From Blasia pusilla (Eukaryota > Marchantiophyta > Marchantiopsida > Blasiales), in contig CM114274.1 of the NCBI GenBank assembly GCA_050084515.1, forward strand, positions 42,098,001 through 42,162,000: a DNA stretch of 64,000 nucleotides. Direction: 5' to 3'. Position numbers and translations under genes: made by a program. Numbering within the stretch: the stretch's first letter is position 1; each line of letters starts with the position of its first letter. This document shows, one piece after another, positions 34,295 through 46,354 of this stretch. The notes under the pieces were generated by a model, which was given only the letters and a program-made list of their open reading frames with translations, was not told the DNA's origin and did no database searches.

Positions 34295-34870
34295 AAATGG
34301 CAACCCGTTGGAGTCCGATAGGTTGCGCGCCTTCGCCGTCCTGGGTACGTCGCCACGTGCGCGAGCAACCCGTCGGAGTCCGATAGGTTGCGCGCCTCCG
34401 CCGTCTTTGGACAAGGACACAAGATACCCGTGCAACGCGTTGGAGACCGATATGTTGCGCGCCTCCGCCGTCTTCAGACAAGAACGGGACGTACCCGCGA
34501 ATCCGTCGGAGATCGTTGGGTTGCACGCTTCCCTCGTCAAGGGTTAACAACGCGGGCGTCCCGCGCAACTCGTCAGAGTCCGACAGGTTGCACGCTTCCT
34601 TCATGTAAGCACCACAAGGCGAGGCCCTTGCGCAACCCGTCGGAGGGCGACGGGTTGCACGCCTCGCCGTCTTTGGGCAAATAGGTGCGGCACCCGCGGA
34701 ACTCGTCGAGAACAGACGGTTTGCACGCCTCCGACATCTTCGAGCAAGAAGGAGCGGTATCCGAGCAACTCGTCGGAGAGCGACAGGTTGCCATCTTTGA
34801 CCATGTTTACGTTTGAAGGTAAGGCAAAAGCGTGCAACCTGTCCGAAGCCGACGGGTTGCAGGCTTCGCT
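34295..34870. repeat. Promoter palindrome array (copy C)
   Basis: About ten palindrome units upstream of the TATA box, spaced 50-70 bp apart. Several keep paired arms (GCAACCCGTCGG-AGGGCGACGGGTTGC near 34632). Confidence 0.75.
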
Positions 34871-35009
34871 TAGCTTGGGTTAATTGTTGAGTTACGAGGA
34901 CTCCGATGGGTTCCAAGAAAATGAAGTGTGCTTCGCAACCCACGTCTCTACTTCCCAAATCCACTTACACATTGCAACAGAATTGAATCTGTTGCAACAA
35001 AATTGGATC

Positions 35010-35026
35010 CATTGTGTCAGACAATG
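35010..35026. promoter_or_regulatory. 17-bp dyad in the divergent promoter (copy C)
   Basis: CATTGT-GTCAG-ACAATG, about 150 bp before the transposase ATG. A second dyad (TTGCAACAG..CTGTTGCAA) stands next to it at about 34974-35000. Confidence 0.4.
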
Positions 35027-35175
35027 TCACCTACCGAATTTATCTTGTCAGTAAAAATCTGTCAAGAGTATTTGTTTTCCGATTCACCATAAATAAAAAA
35101 TTCTCATTCTCATTCTCATTCTTATTCTGATTCTCTTTATCATTCTCACCCTCATCCCGTACGAAATTTCTAGGA

Positions 35176-38100
35176 ATGGATAATTATGTGAAGCTCACTT
35201 GTGGCAATCATCTGGCGGCCCTTCCTCAATCAGAAATCATTCGACCGCAAGCTCGTGAGTCTTTCATAGCAGTGGATGAAAATTTTCTCTCTGTTCGATT
35301 TGTTCTCCAAATTGGAACCATCTTTGTATCCAAAGATGTTAGGGTGGATGGTACGGAAGACATAATAGGTGAGACGGTCCAGCCAGTGACCTCAGACCAT
35401 AAAGTATGGAATCTCCTACCTCTAGCAAATGGTCAATACAGAGTTTACGGCCTGCCCTTGAATTCGTCTATTTTCCAAGTAGACGGTCTAGAATTTCCTA
35501 GTGCTCCAAGCTCTACGTTTGCAACTCCAAGCTCTGCAGATCCGGCTTTGACTCCAACTTCACACACTCGTATCAATGTTGTTCTTCCTGAAGAGATTTC
35601 CGGATGTTATCAACCTCAGTGGATCTGTCGGACACCAACTTGGCCCTCTGTTCGCCTACTCGTTCCTCTTGCGAGTATCACGCAATAGTTTGCTTTCATC
35701 TCTGGCCTTGAAAATTTTCAAGCACATTCTTGTCGATGAGCTGCCACCCATGTACGATGGTAATTGCATTTTTTAATTGCCTCCACTTGCTGCTCCTGCT
35801 CAAAAGAAAGATGGAGGACGCCTAAAGGGTATGGACAGAAAGTTTGATTGTCATCGATGGTGCAGGCTCCAACGGACTAGTGCTTCAATTCCAGATGGTC
35901 CTTGGATTGTCTCCCGCCGCCAATGCCTGGGAGCCTTGGAGTATAGAAGTCCAGCATGCCCGTACTAGAGCGCAACGGGCGAGTCAATACCTCGCAATTC
36001 CCCCCCAAGAATGCAGAAACTCCATACGAGGTCGGTGCCACCATACCGCCGAGACGCCATCAATGTCCTCATTGTCAGGCATCGCCCTTCTGCGTTGGAG
36101 CGTGTCCTGCATACATATTTTTCATTGTCCACGACTTGGGCTCCACGTCATAGTACACAAGGCTGGCAGTTCATGTTGGCTTCCACACTCATCCTATGAC
36201 CGATGCAATTTAGGGTTTAGATCGAATGAGGGAAGGGGAAGATCTTTACGGCAACTCGGTAAGCTTTGATATTTGCTACAGAGTGCTGAACGGATGGTTG
36301 ACGATGGGTGCTCACGTTTATGACCATGTTGAGAAGGGACTCAAAACTATATTTGTCTGTGAAGTAAAGGCAGAAGACATTGGCAGTTTGAAGATGTGTT
36401 GGTTACTCTTATTGGAGGAGGTGAAGGAAAACAAAAGGCCACCTCCGAAAATTTATGGGTTCATGGCAGACAATGCACAACCTGGGTGGATTGCTATCCG
36501 GGAAGTGTTCTGGGGTGGAGAGGTTCAACCGGAGAGGGAAAGGTTGGATGCTTTCCATTGGCAACAGTCTGTGACCCGATACACCAAATCTTGCATCAAG
36601 GAGAATAAGAGGACAGAGCATGTCACTCTACTCCAACGCTGCAAGTACAACAAAACCTTAAAGTAGGCCATGGAATGCCAAGAAGAACTTCATGGGTGGT
36701 GGAGGAAGCATGCGATTGACGAGAAGTACAAAGAGTTGTGCTCTTGGTTGAGTTGGTGGACTGTACGTATGAGACAATGGGGAAACTTCATGCGGTAGGT
36801 GAGTTCACTATTTTGTCTTGTCAAGCTCACGCTGAGAATTTTTTGTAAAGTTGTAGCTCAGGGTGAGAAGCGTGGAAACTATAAGGATTTCAAACCAAAG
36901 AAACCAAGCAAGCTGTCGGATGCGACGGGTTGCCCGAGTGTGCGACCCGACGGAAACCGACAGGTTGCATCCAGAGTTTTGGTGCAACCCAAGTGTGCAA
37001 TCCGTCGGGACCCGACGGGTCGTAGAGTCGTTCATGGGATGCCCCGGGCCTGCAACCCGTCTGGTTCCGACACGAAGCTTATTTCTTTGACTCCTCAGTT
37101 ATTTTCGTTCCCTTCTAACATTGCCGTCGTTGCAGGGATTGAACGTTCATGAAAATGCCCTCTACCCCAACACAAGTGGAGCAGAAAGTGTCCATTCCTC
37201 CTGGAGGTCGTCACAAGCATGCCAACGAATTTCACTTGTGGAGGCATGCCAACAAGACCAGGCAAGAGCAATGCTACAGTCTACAACATCCCATATCTTC
37301 CTCACAAAAGGCATAACAAAAGGAAGGGGGTCGTCGATCTACGAGCTCTATGTCAGGGCGGCTGTGAGATCTGGTGATGAAAAAATGTATGTGGAAGCCT
37401 TCAACCGTTGCGTAGCTAGAACTCCCCTCAAGCAAGACGTACACATTGGTGGGGATATTCGTGGGCGGGTTTCAAGACGTCCCATACAGATGGTGGTAGA
37501 GCAGTCCGAGCGAGACTCGTGGAGACCAGATATCTTGTCCTCAGGCAGTATCTTGACTTCAGGCAGGTGAAGAGGCGGCATCGAGGAACGAGTCCGGTGA
37601 TTGATTTGGATGAGGAAATAACGCCGCCCAGGTATTCGGGGACCCTGGACCCGTCCCAAATATGTGATGGAGTTATTTCTCCAAAATCAGTGAATGTTTT
37701 ATTTCAAAAGCCCTCCGTTGCTGGAAGGTCGCAACATCCTGTCACTGGGGTGGTTCAACAATATGGGATTCCGGTAATTGAGGTGGATTGCAACCTAAAA
37801 CGTTGTCATATATCTCAGAGCAACCCTGGACGTGGACCTACCTACAGGGCAGGATCTGATGGCATTAGGATAGCATGCGGCACTTTCCTAAATAAGAACT
37901 GTACAAGGACTGGACGACCACTGCATGGGTTTTTGGGACTCAAAACCTTTGATCGTTTCACGTGGACCGGCGATCAATTGAAGTTCTTCTTCTGCCCAAA
38001 TGAATCTTGCGCTTTCCGAAAGTCTTATCTGGCTGCCATTGGAGCTTCGGGGAATATCCCCATGATTTGGCCCATCGCCGCAGGTACGAACTGCACTCAA

Positions 38101-38655
38101 GACGAAGTGGACAATCTTACAAGTGTTGGTTTCAGACTCGTAGACGGGGGAAGTTCGGAGCATATTCGCATTACAAAGACCTTCGCATTTCGTATTCAAC
38201 CCAAGATTGATGTCAACATGTACCCGGAGAAGGTGGATGATCTCAATCCACTGTTTCTGTTTGAGTCTAGAAATGGGGTGAAGAGAAACAGAATATGTAG
38301 GCCAAAGAAGGTGGAGAGAGCAAAGCGAATTGCAGCAGCTCGGGAGTAAAAAATGGAGATCATCGCCACAAAAGATGTCTTGAGTGGCAATGGAATAGGA
38401 AGGATGTATTGGGTCAGGAACAACACTGTAAATTCAAGTGTCATAGGGGTGTGTGTGGTGCACATCTGTTGCTTTCCCACATATTCATGTGATGACTTTG
38501 TCCTAAGAGAAACAAGTGGCAAAAGGTATTTCCCTTGTAAGCACATGTACTATGTGTTGCTGGTAGTTTTAAGAGAGTCGAAGGTAGGAGTAGGAATCCA
38601 CCAACCAATTCTATCCCTCAAAGAAGTGCGAAGTATTTTAAACAAACCACTTTGA
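35176..38655 (+). pseudogene. MULE-type transposase gene (copy C), broken
   Basis: ATG 35176 (MDNYVKLTCGNHL). The N-terminal frame runs to about 35590, where an extra T shifts it; a stop follows the zinc-finger approach (about 35774). The zinc finger is partly frame-shifted. At 36209-36220 about 398 nt of the helical region are missing and TAGGGTTT fills the gap. Core: HVYDHVEKGL (about 36313), FMADNAQPGW (about 36462), FHWQQSV (about 36553). The intron (about 36799-37133, TTGCAG acceptor) bears palindromes. The following exon (37134 to about 38340) continues through FDRFTWTGDQLKFFF and CPNESCAF, which copy A2 lacks. The SWIM finger (38455-38550) has lost its first Cys (YSC for CSC). Ends at 38655 (SILNKPL). 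By family this is the transposase of the element. Confidence 0.75.
36915..37075. repeat. Palindrome cluster in the transposase intron (copy C)
   Basis: Four units, including CCGTCGGGACCCGACGG near 37001-37017. Same position as in copy A2; absent from copy B because of its deletion. Confidence 0.75.
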
Positions 38656-39060
38656 GGATGCAAAATGAGGTTTTAGATTGTACTTTCATTTTTCAAGAAC
38701 CTTCACTTTTAGCTTGAACTCTATTTAGCCCATGGCAAATGGTAGATTGTTTCCAGACCTTGGATGGAAAAAGTGATTGGTTCCACACTTATGATTCCAC
38801 TGATTTTTCAATTTTGTATATTTTGCGCAATTTGCAACCGGTCGAACTTAGATGGGTTGCCAAAATATGGAAGAGAAAAAAAAAACTGTGGGACTGCTTA
38901 ATAACTGAGCAAAAAAGTGCAAAAAAATTATCACAAAAAGTTTCCTCTCTTCAACCCAACGGAAACTCTCTTCAAAAAAAATTATCTATTTCGGTTGAAG
39001 GTAGTTTCCTCTCTCCTCTCTCCTCTCTCCTCTCTTCCTCTCTTCCTCTCCTCTTACCGC
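38656..39060. repeat. Transposase-side terminus of copy C
   Basis: Mirror of 9229-9635 and of 61602-62000: one palindrome remnant (38837-38862), AAAAAAAA/TTCCTCTCTTCAACCC, then a CTCTCCTCTC run up to CTCTTACCGC at 39060. Confidence 0.75.
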
Positions 39061-41100
39061 ACATTTGTAAAAGATAACTAACGATGTTCTTAATTGTACA
39101 GAGTTGTGTAGAAGGAAGGTGAGATGACTGTAAGACGTACAGCTATAAAGTCAACACAAGCCAAAGGAAAGAAAGGGACTCACCCCTGTAGCTCTAAGAA
39201 AATTCTATGGAGTGAAGCCTGCGTATATAGCACCTTCAGAGGAACCATTGTGATCTCCAATATCACAATATAAATTGATCAAATTACTGCTGAGTCAGAA
39301 AGTTGCAAGCAAGGTCAATCCAGAATGGGGACTAGGCTAGGTTGTGATAGCAAGGCAGGTGTAGGGGATGCAAAATGGGATTTTGTTCCCTCCTTAGTTC
39401 CTCATCCCTTGACAGAGCGAGATAGCGCCGAGAAGATCCCTGTCCAATCCTGTGAGTATCAAATGAGGGCATCAAAACATTACTTGAATCAAGATCCTAA
39501 GCCAAGCAAAAGAATTCACATTGTAAGCTCAAAAGAGTACATCCCACAACCAATCAAAGGCCTTGATGATATCAAGACTCAAAGTGAAGGGCACATCTAG
39601 GGTGACAAGCATATTCGAGAGGAATCGTCTAGAAGTTCAAGTAGGAGTACACCGAAGTTCCAATCCAGGCTAAGTGGAAAGAAGAAGAAATCGATGCAAG
39701 TAACCATCGACTTCAAATTTACACTATAAAGGTGTTTCATGTAAATCTATGACTATGTTTAATCTATTTCCTTGCGTCTCATATTTCCCCTCCAAAAATT
39801 GCACATGGCAACGTTGCGCCAAGATGTTGCGGTTGTGTCCCCAACGCTCTCGAGTCCTACCTAACATCACAACTAACGTGGTTTGTGAAAATAGAAAGCT
39901 CTCGAGTCCTACCTAACATCACAACTAACGTGGTTTGTGAATATAGAAAGGACCAAACTGTGAAAATAGAAACTAGCTGATGCAACAAATCAAAGGATTG
40001 TAAATCTTAAGTAAGTCCAAGGGCGGAGAAGATACTGTAAAAAAGCAAAGAGAGCACTAGGACAAAGTGCCCAGGATCAGGCCGCGCTGGCAGATGCAAA
40101 GCTCAGGCAGAGGCAACACAAGCAGACTGAACACTAAAACAAAGTCGCGAGTACTTAGGCGGAGGCCCCAAAGGTTACGCGGAGACGAAGGCTCGACAAG
40201 AGCCGCAAGGGCAGATTGAAGCGAGGGTGGATGGAAGTGAGAACATGCGGAGGGCGCCAAGTCGCACAGAGAAAGAGAGCTCGCGGGGGCGCCGAGGCGT
40301 ATGGGAAGGAGAGCCGCAAGGGAGGCTCTATGTCCCACGCCAAGGGCACGTTTATGGTTTTTGAAGCCGCAAAGCGGCGTCAAAGCAGGCGAAGCAGGAG
40401 AGAGGGGAAGAGAGAGGACAAGGGAGAGGGGGAAGAGGCTGGACGCGGGAGAGATGACTTGATGACAGGTGCCGAGATGAAATTGTGGTGGAGAAAAATG
40501 ATGCATTTCGATAAAAATGTGTGATGGAAAACCATCGGAAGTACAAAAGAGGGGGACTCAAAGAGTCAAAACCGGAAGGCCACAACAAGACCAGAAAAGG
40601 AAGAAGGGGGCATTCCCCCCTAACGACGAAACTCACCAACAGCAAAGATAATAACAGCAACAAGAGAGCTATGACTACTACTAAGTGGGCCTCTAGCGCC
40701 GGTGTCTCCCAGAGCCTGAGCCCGCCGGGGAGAGGGGAGAGATAGTTGTACCAAGAGAGAGGAGAAGTGCCGAGGCGCGGAATTGAGAACGGAGCATGGC
40801 CGGCGCATCAAGTAAATAACGGTGGGCGCAGAGGAGAGGGGAGACGGAAATGGGGCCGATCACGGCTCCGCGGATGACCTCATTTCCCACTACGAGCGGC
40901 GAAGGAAGGGCTGTTAGGGCCAGGGCGAGATCGCACGGTCCGATCCCGCTGCCCTAGATTTGACGGTATAAAATTAAACCTTGGCAAGATTGGACCGTCT
41001 GATTTTGCAAGCCCAGATCCTACGGTGCCAATCCCTAATCCGTCCGATCTGGTAGATCTACATTTGACGGTGGCGATTTAATCAAATTTGACAACCTATA
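39061..41100. other. Unassigned DNA between copy C and the pyrimidine tract
   Basis: I recognise no gene. An open frame of 91 codons at 39325-39600 has no family I know. A 52-bp direct tandem duplication is at 39846-39897 / 39898-39949. From about 40050 to 40930 the DNA is GC-rich and purine-rich on the plus strand, with long open frames on both strands that look compositional. Short ACGGT/CCGATC motifs recur at 40930-41090. Confidence 0.4.
39846..39949. repeat. 52-bp tandem duplication
   Basis: Two adjacent copies beginning GCTCTCGAGTCCTACCTAAC, differing at one position (GTGAAAATAG versus GTGAATATAG). No gene around it. Confidence 0.85.
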
Positions 41101-41104
41101 ATGA

Positions 41105-41860
41105 TTTTCCCTTCTCTCTTTTTTCTCTTTTTCCCCAAATTTACCCATATTTTCCCTCCTTTTCCCCTTTAATCAATTTTTCCTCTTTCTCCTTTCTTAA
41201 TTTTTTTTCTTAAATTTTCCCATCTTTAAATTCTTCCCAAATTTTACCCCATATTTTTTATTATTCTCCTTTTCCCACATTTTTCCCTTTTTTCCTCCTT
41301 ATCCCCTTTATTTAATTTTCCTCTTTTTCATTTCTTACTTTTTTTTCCTAAATTTTCCCCATCTTCCAATTCTTCCCAAAAATTTTTCAATCTTTCAATT
41401 CTTCCCAAGATTTTCCCCATCTTTCAATTCTTCCCAAAAAAATTTCAAATTTTCAATTCTTCCTAAGATTTTCCCCATCTTTCAATTCTTCCCAAAATTC
41501 TTTCTAATTTTCTTTCCAATTTTTCCCCATCTTTCTATTTTTCCCTTCTCTTTTTGTGATTTTTTCCCTGCTCTTTTAAACATATCTTTCCTATATTTTC
41601 TAACCCTCTTTCCCTTCTCTTGGCCATCTTTAGCTTCTTGTTTTTTTTCTTTTCCCTTTCTTTTCACTTTTGAAAAAAATTACCCTACCACAAAATGTTT
41701 ATAGCTAATTTCATCTTCCAATTTTTCCATTTCTTCTCTCCATCTTTACCTCTAAATCTTTTTCTACTTTTACATTTTTTTCTCCACTTTTTTCCCTTTC
41801 CTTTACCTTTTCCTTATTTTTCCATTTAAAAAATGGTACTCTACCATGCACAAATTTTTT
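41105..41860. repeat. Long pyrimidine-rich tract
   Basis: Roughly 750 bp dominated by T and C on the plus strand, with recurring CAATTCTTCCCAAAATTTT and TTTTCCCCATCTTT words. Built from imperfect repeats of 30-40 bp. No coding potential. Confidence 0.8.
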
Positions 41861-42799
41861 AATATTTGCATTACTTTTTCTCATGTATTGAGCACATTAA
41901 TTTACATATTTATTGACAAAATGGTTGGAGGGATGAAGAATTCTGCACTTCGTGAAATTACAAATTTACCTCTAAGCTTTCGGAGTAGGAGGTAGTAATC
42001 CTACTCCATCAATTATTTTATCTCCAATATATGGTTCCCAAGTTATTGTAATTTATTTTCTTTTTTTGCTACTAAAAGGGCATTCCATAGCATTTATTTC
42101 AATGTATTGTATACAACTGTATGAGTTTTCCTTATGCCTTATTGTACAGACTCCCTCTCCCATAAAATCCTACAGATTTACACGATTATCGGAAGGTACT
42201 TTGCGCCAAGGGCCAAAAATAAAATCATGCAATTTGTGCTCAAAAGTTAGGAGATCAAAGAAAAACAAACCCTCCTCTCGCGTTGAATCATCTCCCACGT
42301 ATGTCTAGCGTATGGCCAATAAATCTTCATATGCATTCTAATCCATTCTAGCATTTTACCAACGTGCTCAACCAAATTCGTGGTGTTAGAAACTAACTTT
42401 GTTGCATGCGTATTGGTTGCAGAGACTTCCTATTCCATCAAATCCAACCTCTTTTTGTGATTTTCAAAAGGTGTTATGTGGGGAGGTACAAAAGCAAAAA
42501 CTACTTCTTCGTGCCGAGACTTTGGCAATGAAAAAACAAAAAAAAGGCGATCTATGATAGAGTTTACAACAAAAGGAGACAAGTTCTCGAAGGAAGCTAT
42601 CACAACCTCTGTGATGATATACCAACCATGATAAACCAAATATTTTCCTCCATGATTAATAATATTGCAAGGTATGTAGCAATCTTCTTAATATTCTTAT
42701 CCGTTAATAGCAAAAGATTCCTTAGAAGACACTTGATGAGGGTTTGTTTAGATGTTTCCTCCCTAGATCATATAATTCCAACTTTTCCTTTGTAGGCAT
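41861..42799. other. AT-rich DNA, likely 5' part of the Helitron
   Basis: No gene recognised. Short frames at 42066-42308 (KSCNLCSKVRRSKKNK, basic) may belong to the Helitron's 5' exons, but this is weak. GT-AG-like steps (AG near 42420, 42795) are frequent. Confidence 0.3.
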
Positions 42800-43261
42800 G
42801 TGACTCAAGATGGGATTACGGATGTTCCGAATCTTACATGTGACATTCCTACTATGGAGGATATATGTGTATCTCAAGATATTCACTTCTTACATAATGA
42901 TGATAGGGCTATTACGAAAGACATATCTATTCAACACGATCACAACGTTGATTACAATATCCCCACACATCATACATTTGATATATCGACTCATGTGACG
43001 CCTACAATTATTGGGCAAGTATCTTCTATGGAGAACGTATGTGTACCTCAAGATGGTCAACATGTTCATAATGCTATGGCTATCATGGAAGATATATCTA
43101 TTCAACAAGATGACAACATTATCAACAATATCCCTTCACCTCATACATTTGAGGTATCTACTCATGTAACGCCTATCAAAGTTGAGCAAGTATCTTCTAC
43201 ATGTCATGGGATAAATCTCCCAAGTGAGAGTGCTCCCTCACAGATTCACATTGTTAGATGA
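42800..43261 (+). CDS. Open frame with a two-fold 57-58 residue repeat, N-terminal to the Helitron protein
   Basis: 154 codons, open. The part from about 42854 to 43027 and the part from 43028 to 43198 encode the same motif twice: ME(D/N)(I/V)CV.QD, then (K/E)DISIQ, then HTF(D/E)(I/V)STHVTP, ending QVSS. It probably is the N-terminal exon or linker of the Helitron protein, before its zinc finger, or a captured fragment. No start context helps to decide. Confidence 0.45.
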   Translation: MTQDGITDVPNLTCDIPTMEDICVSQDIHFLHNDDRAITKDISIQHDHNVDYNIPTHHTFDISTHVTPTIIGQVSSMENVCVPQDGQHVHNAMAIMEDISIQQDDNIINNIPSPHTFEVSTHVTPIKVEQVSSTCHGINLPSESAPSQIHIVR

Positions 43262-43270
43262 GTTTCAAGA

Positions 43271-46258
43271 GTGAATACGTCATTCAATGTTGCACGAAAT
43301 CGACACTTCCAAGAGAGTGACATAATGAAGTTAAAATTTGTAGGAAGTATCAACCAAGTAAGTTGTCATCGGACTATTCGATCCATGATAGAAATATGCC
43401 CTTCATGCCATGCCCTACATTGGAAGTGTGAAAAGGTGAGGAGTACAAGATATCAAAACTCACGATTTGTAATGTGTTGTAAACATGGAAAAGTGCAACT
43501 CCCATTTTTAAGGTGTTGTCCCCCATTCTCAAAATCATTGATTTCGAGTGTTGGAGCTGAAAGTCTTTATTTGCTTTCACATACTTGAGCTTATAATTGT
43601 GCTCTTCAGTTAGCATCTACCGAAGCTCAAGTCAAGGAGCAAGTTGGTGGGACTTGACATTTTTGTATTCAAGGTGGAACTTATCATTGCATCTTGATGA
43701 GGGGAGTTATCCCCAATTTGCTCAACTATACATTTGCCATACCAAAAATGAATTGGAAAATCTAGGAAAGGTTATGTCTGATGATCTTTGACTAAAGATC
43801 TTAAGAGGGTTGTAAGATATGTTACATGAACATAATCCCTATGTGAGAATATTTTGATGCATAGCAACCAAGGCAAGTGGACCAAATCTTTGTATCAATC
43901 TAAAGGCGCATGATCGAGAAATGGATTTTAGATGTTATAACTTACCAACCGCATCTGAGGTTGCTGCAATCTTATCTAGTGATTGTAGTGAACCTGTTCA
44001 TCATCATGATATTATTGTCCAATCACAAGGTGGAGGAGTTATTCATATTTCACATCTAAATGAAGCATATATTCCATTGCATTTTGTTATGTTATTTGCT
44101 TATGGTGAAGCAGGTTGACATCCAAGAATATCTCTCGGGAGATTTGAAGATATCACAACCGCCAATATTCCTACTATAGAGGGATGGAGATATGGAAGGA
44201 TTGGATGATTGCATAGAGGAAGAAAGAATCGATGATGAGATTCCCCATGAAGGAAGGAGAAAAATTGTTATTGCGCTATAATTTGCGTCTTTTTGACTTC
44301 AAACCCGTGTTGGTGCCGAAGATGATAGTCGTTTGCTTTGATTTGATTTTCTTACTCAAGAGTACATGGTTGATGTGTATGCCACAGTAGAGATGCAATG
44401 ACTATCTTGGATTCGCTTGAATCAAAAGGAGTTGCGAGCAGAATTATATCAAGGTATAAAGGATGTCATGTGTGAAAGTGATGGAAATGGTGCAAGGTTT
44501 GGAAGGCACATTGTATTGCCTTCTTCTTTTAGTGGAAGAACATGGCATATGCATCAACTTAATCAACACGCAATGGCCATAGAGAGGCAAATCGGGAAAC
44601 CAGATTCTTACAATGACATGCAATCCTAAATGGGAAGAGATGACTACAAGACTATTACGTGGTAAACAACCTCCGGATAGACCACATTTGATTGTGTGAG
44701 TTTTTGAAAAATAAAAAGAGAGAGTTGTTAAGGCTTCTTATGGAGAAGAACATCTTGGGTAGGATTGTAGGTTGCATTGATGTGGTTGAATTCCAAAAAA
44801 GAGGTTTACCACATGTACATATTTTGATTATTCTTCATTAGGATTATAAGCCACGTTCTACATCCGATTATGATGATATAATATCTGTTGAGATCCCTAA
44901 TCCAAACACGCATCCTAAACTTCATTCTAATGTAGCTAACTACATAGTTCATGGCCCATGCGGCCAATTCAATCCAAAGGTGTACCAAAGGCTATCCAAA
45001 GCCTTTTGCAAGTGTAACTACGGAGAGCAAGGATGAATATCCAATTTATCGAAGGTGTGCAATCTTTGACATAAGTTTGCCCCTTTTTGATTATTACAAT
45101 CCTTGAAAACAAAGGAAATTTATAATTTATTACATTATATAAAATTTTTAATTCTATTTTCTTTCTTATCAACAGGTTGGATAATGGAATTAAGATTATG
45201 AAGCGTGATCAAAGTTTGGACAATCATTAGGTTATTCCTTACAATCTTATGTACTTTCTTTGATTGTCATATCAATTTGGAGATAACGAATACCATTTCT
45301 ACTGTGAAATACTTATACAAATATGTATATAAGGGATTTGATGCGACATCATTTAAGGTTTCAAATAGTGCAACTACTGAAGCGACAAAGATGGTAATCA
45401 ATGAAATATCATATTATCTTGATGCAAGGTGATGAATCTTTTATTCTTATTCTTTTTTGTTCGGTCATACATTCGAGAAAATATGATACCTTACTAATTT
45501 TTGTTTATCCTCATTATTATTGTATTGTAGATATATCTCTTCCTCAGAAGCATGTTGGAGATTGTTCAAGTTTAGCTTACATCCATAACATCCAAGTATC
45601 GTAAGATTAGCAGTTCATCTACCCGAGCTACAAACCATTGTCTTCAATGATCACGACAATCTCGAGGAGATACTACAAAGGAATAGGGAGACAACTCTTA
45701 CACAATGGTTTGCTACTAATCGTTTGGATTTGGAGGCTCGAGAATATCTATATATTGAGTTTCCCTCCTATTATCATTGGAGCAAAGAAAAAGGATTCGT
45801 GGAATTCATAGGAGAAATGGTTGGGGTCATCCAATTGGTCGCCTATATCTTACTCATCCAAGTAAATATGTTTATAATTTTTAGAATTATGTACTTACAA
45901 ATTACTTAAAAGTTCATACATCCTTTTGATCAATTCAATGTTTGATATATTAAGCAACTACATTCAAGTTTTGATAGGTGAAGGAGAATGACATTGGTTG
46001 CGATTGCTACTTCATCACATTCGAGGCGCAACTAAGTATGAATACTTGAGAACTGTGCATGGAGTGGTCTATCCAACATTTAAAGAGGCAACTATTCAAA
46101 TAGGGCTTCTAGAGGATGACAGGGAAGTGTTATCATGCTTTCAAGAAGCATTGGAAATCCGCACAAGTCGTGGCTCTGTCAACTCTTTGCTATTGTACTT
46201 GCTTACAACACGCCAACTCGACCAGCTGAACTATGGAGTCAATTTTGATTTTGAATGA
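43271..46258 (+). pseudogene. Helitron replication-initiator/helicase protein, N-terminal and Rep part
   Basis: Blocks in order: a zinc-finger-like region (CPSCHALHW, then CCKHGKVQLP, 43400-43510); a frame-shifted region with YPQFAQLYICHTKNELEN (about 43716-43760); DREMDFRCYNLPTASEVAAI with HHHDIIVQS and FAYGEAG (43910-44118); the RLNQKELRAELYQGIKD and VLPSSFSGRTWHMHQ block (44414-44560); the HUH Rep motif GLPHVHILII (about 44800-44830); VKYLYKYVYKGFDA (45305-45350); LEAREYLYIEFPSYYHW (45730-45775); HHIRGATKYEYLRTVHG (46016-46065). No helicase motifs follow before 46354. Many stops and intervening noncoding stretches, some of them possibly introns (e.g. 45103-45172). By family it would nick and replicate the element by rolling circle. 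Confidence 0.75.
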
Positions 46259-46354
46259 TGGACAACGGTTGATTTGGGATGCTATACACGATAAACTTGA
46301 CACCACCATTTTCGGTGATAATACCTCTGGTTCAAAATTGTTCTTCATTGATGG

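Larger units (their letters stand above)
27187..39060. mobile_element. Copy C: near-complete MULE/ParB-methylase transposon
   Basis: Same plan as copy B in the opposite orientation: ParB-methylase gene on minus, transposase on plus, divergent spacer at about 34980-35170. Left end GGGGGCTGGTATTCTGGCA then GAGAGTAAGAGAGGAGAGG; right end CTCTTACCGC at 39051-39060. Length about 11.9 kb. A possible 8-bp flank repeat GTAAAAGA occurs at 27179-27186 and 39067-39074, but with six extra bases on the right. Both genes carry frame shifts and stops. Confidence 0.8.
42800..46354 (+). mobile_element. Helitron (Rep/helicase type), decayed and 3' interrupted
   Basis: Helitron protein blocks occur in the usual order up to 46258. 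The element is then cut by gypsy-like element E at 46355. Neither terminus (5' TC, 3' hairpin-CTRR) is visible: the left end is unclear and the right end would lie beyond the nested elements, outside the window. Confidence 0.75.

Noticed and set aside
27179-39074. GTAAAAGA as proven target duplication of copy C
   Set aside because: Six bases separate the right repeat from the conserved terminus, and B and D show no comparable repeat. Kept only as a candidate.
39325-39600. 91-codon open frame
   Set aside because: No recognisable domain, no second copy, no splice or promoter signal that supports it.
40057-40524. Overlapping open frames on both strands in GC-rich DNA
   Set aside because: Low-complexity Ser/Pro/Leu or Arg/Gly composition on either strand, no conserved motif, no matching copy in the window.
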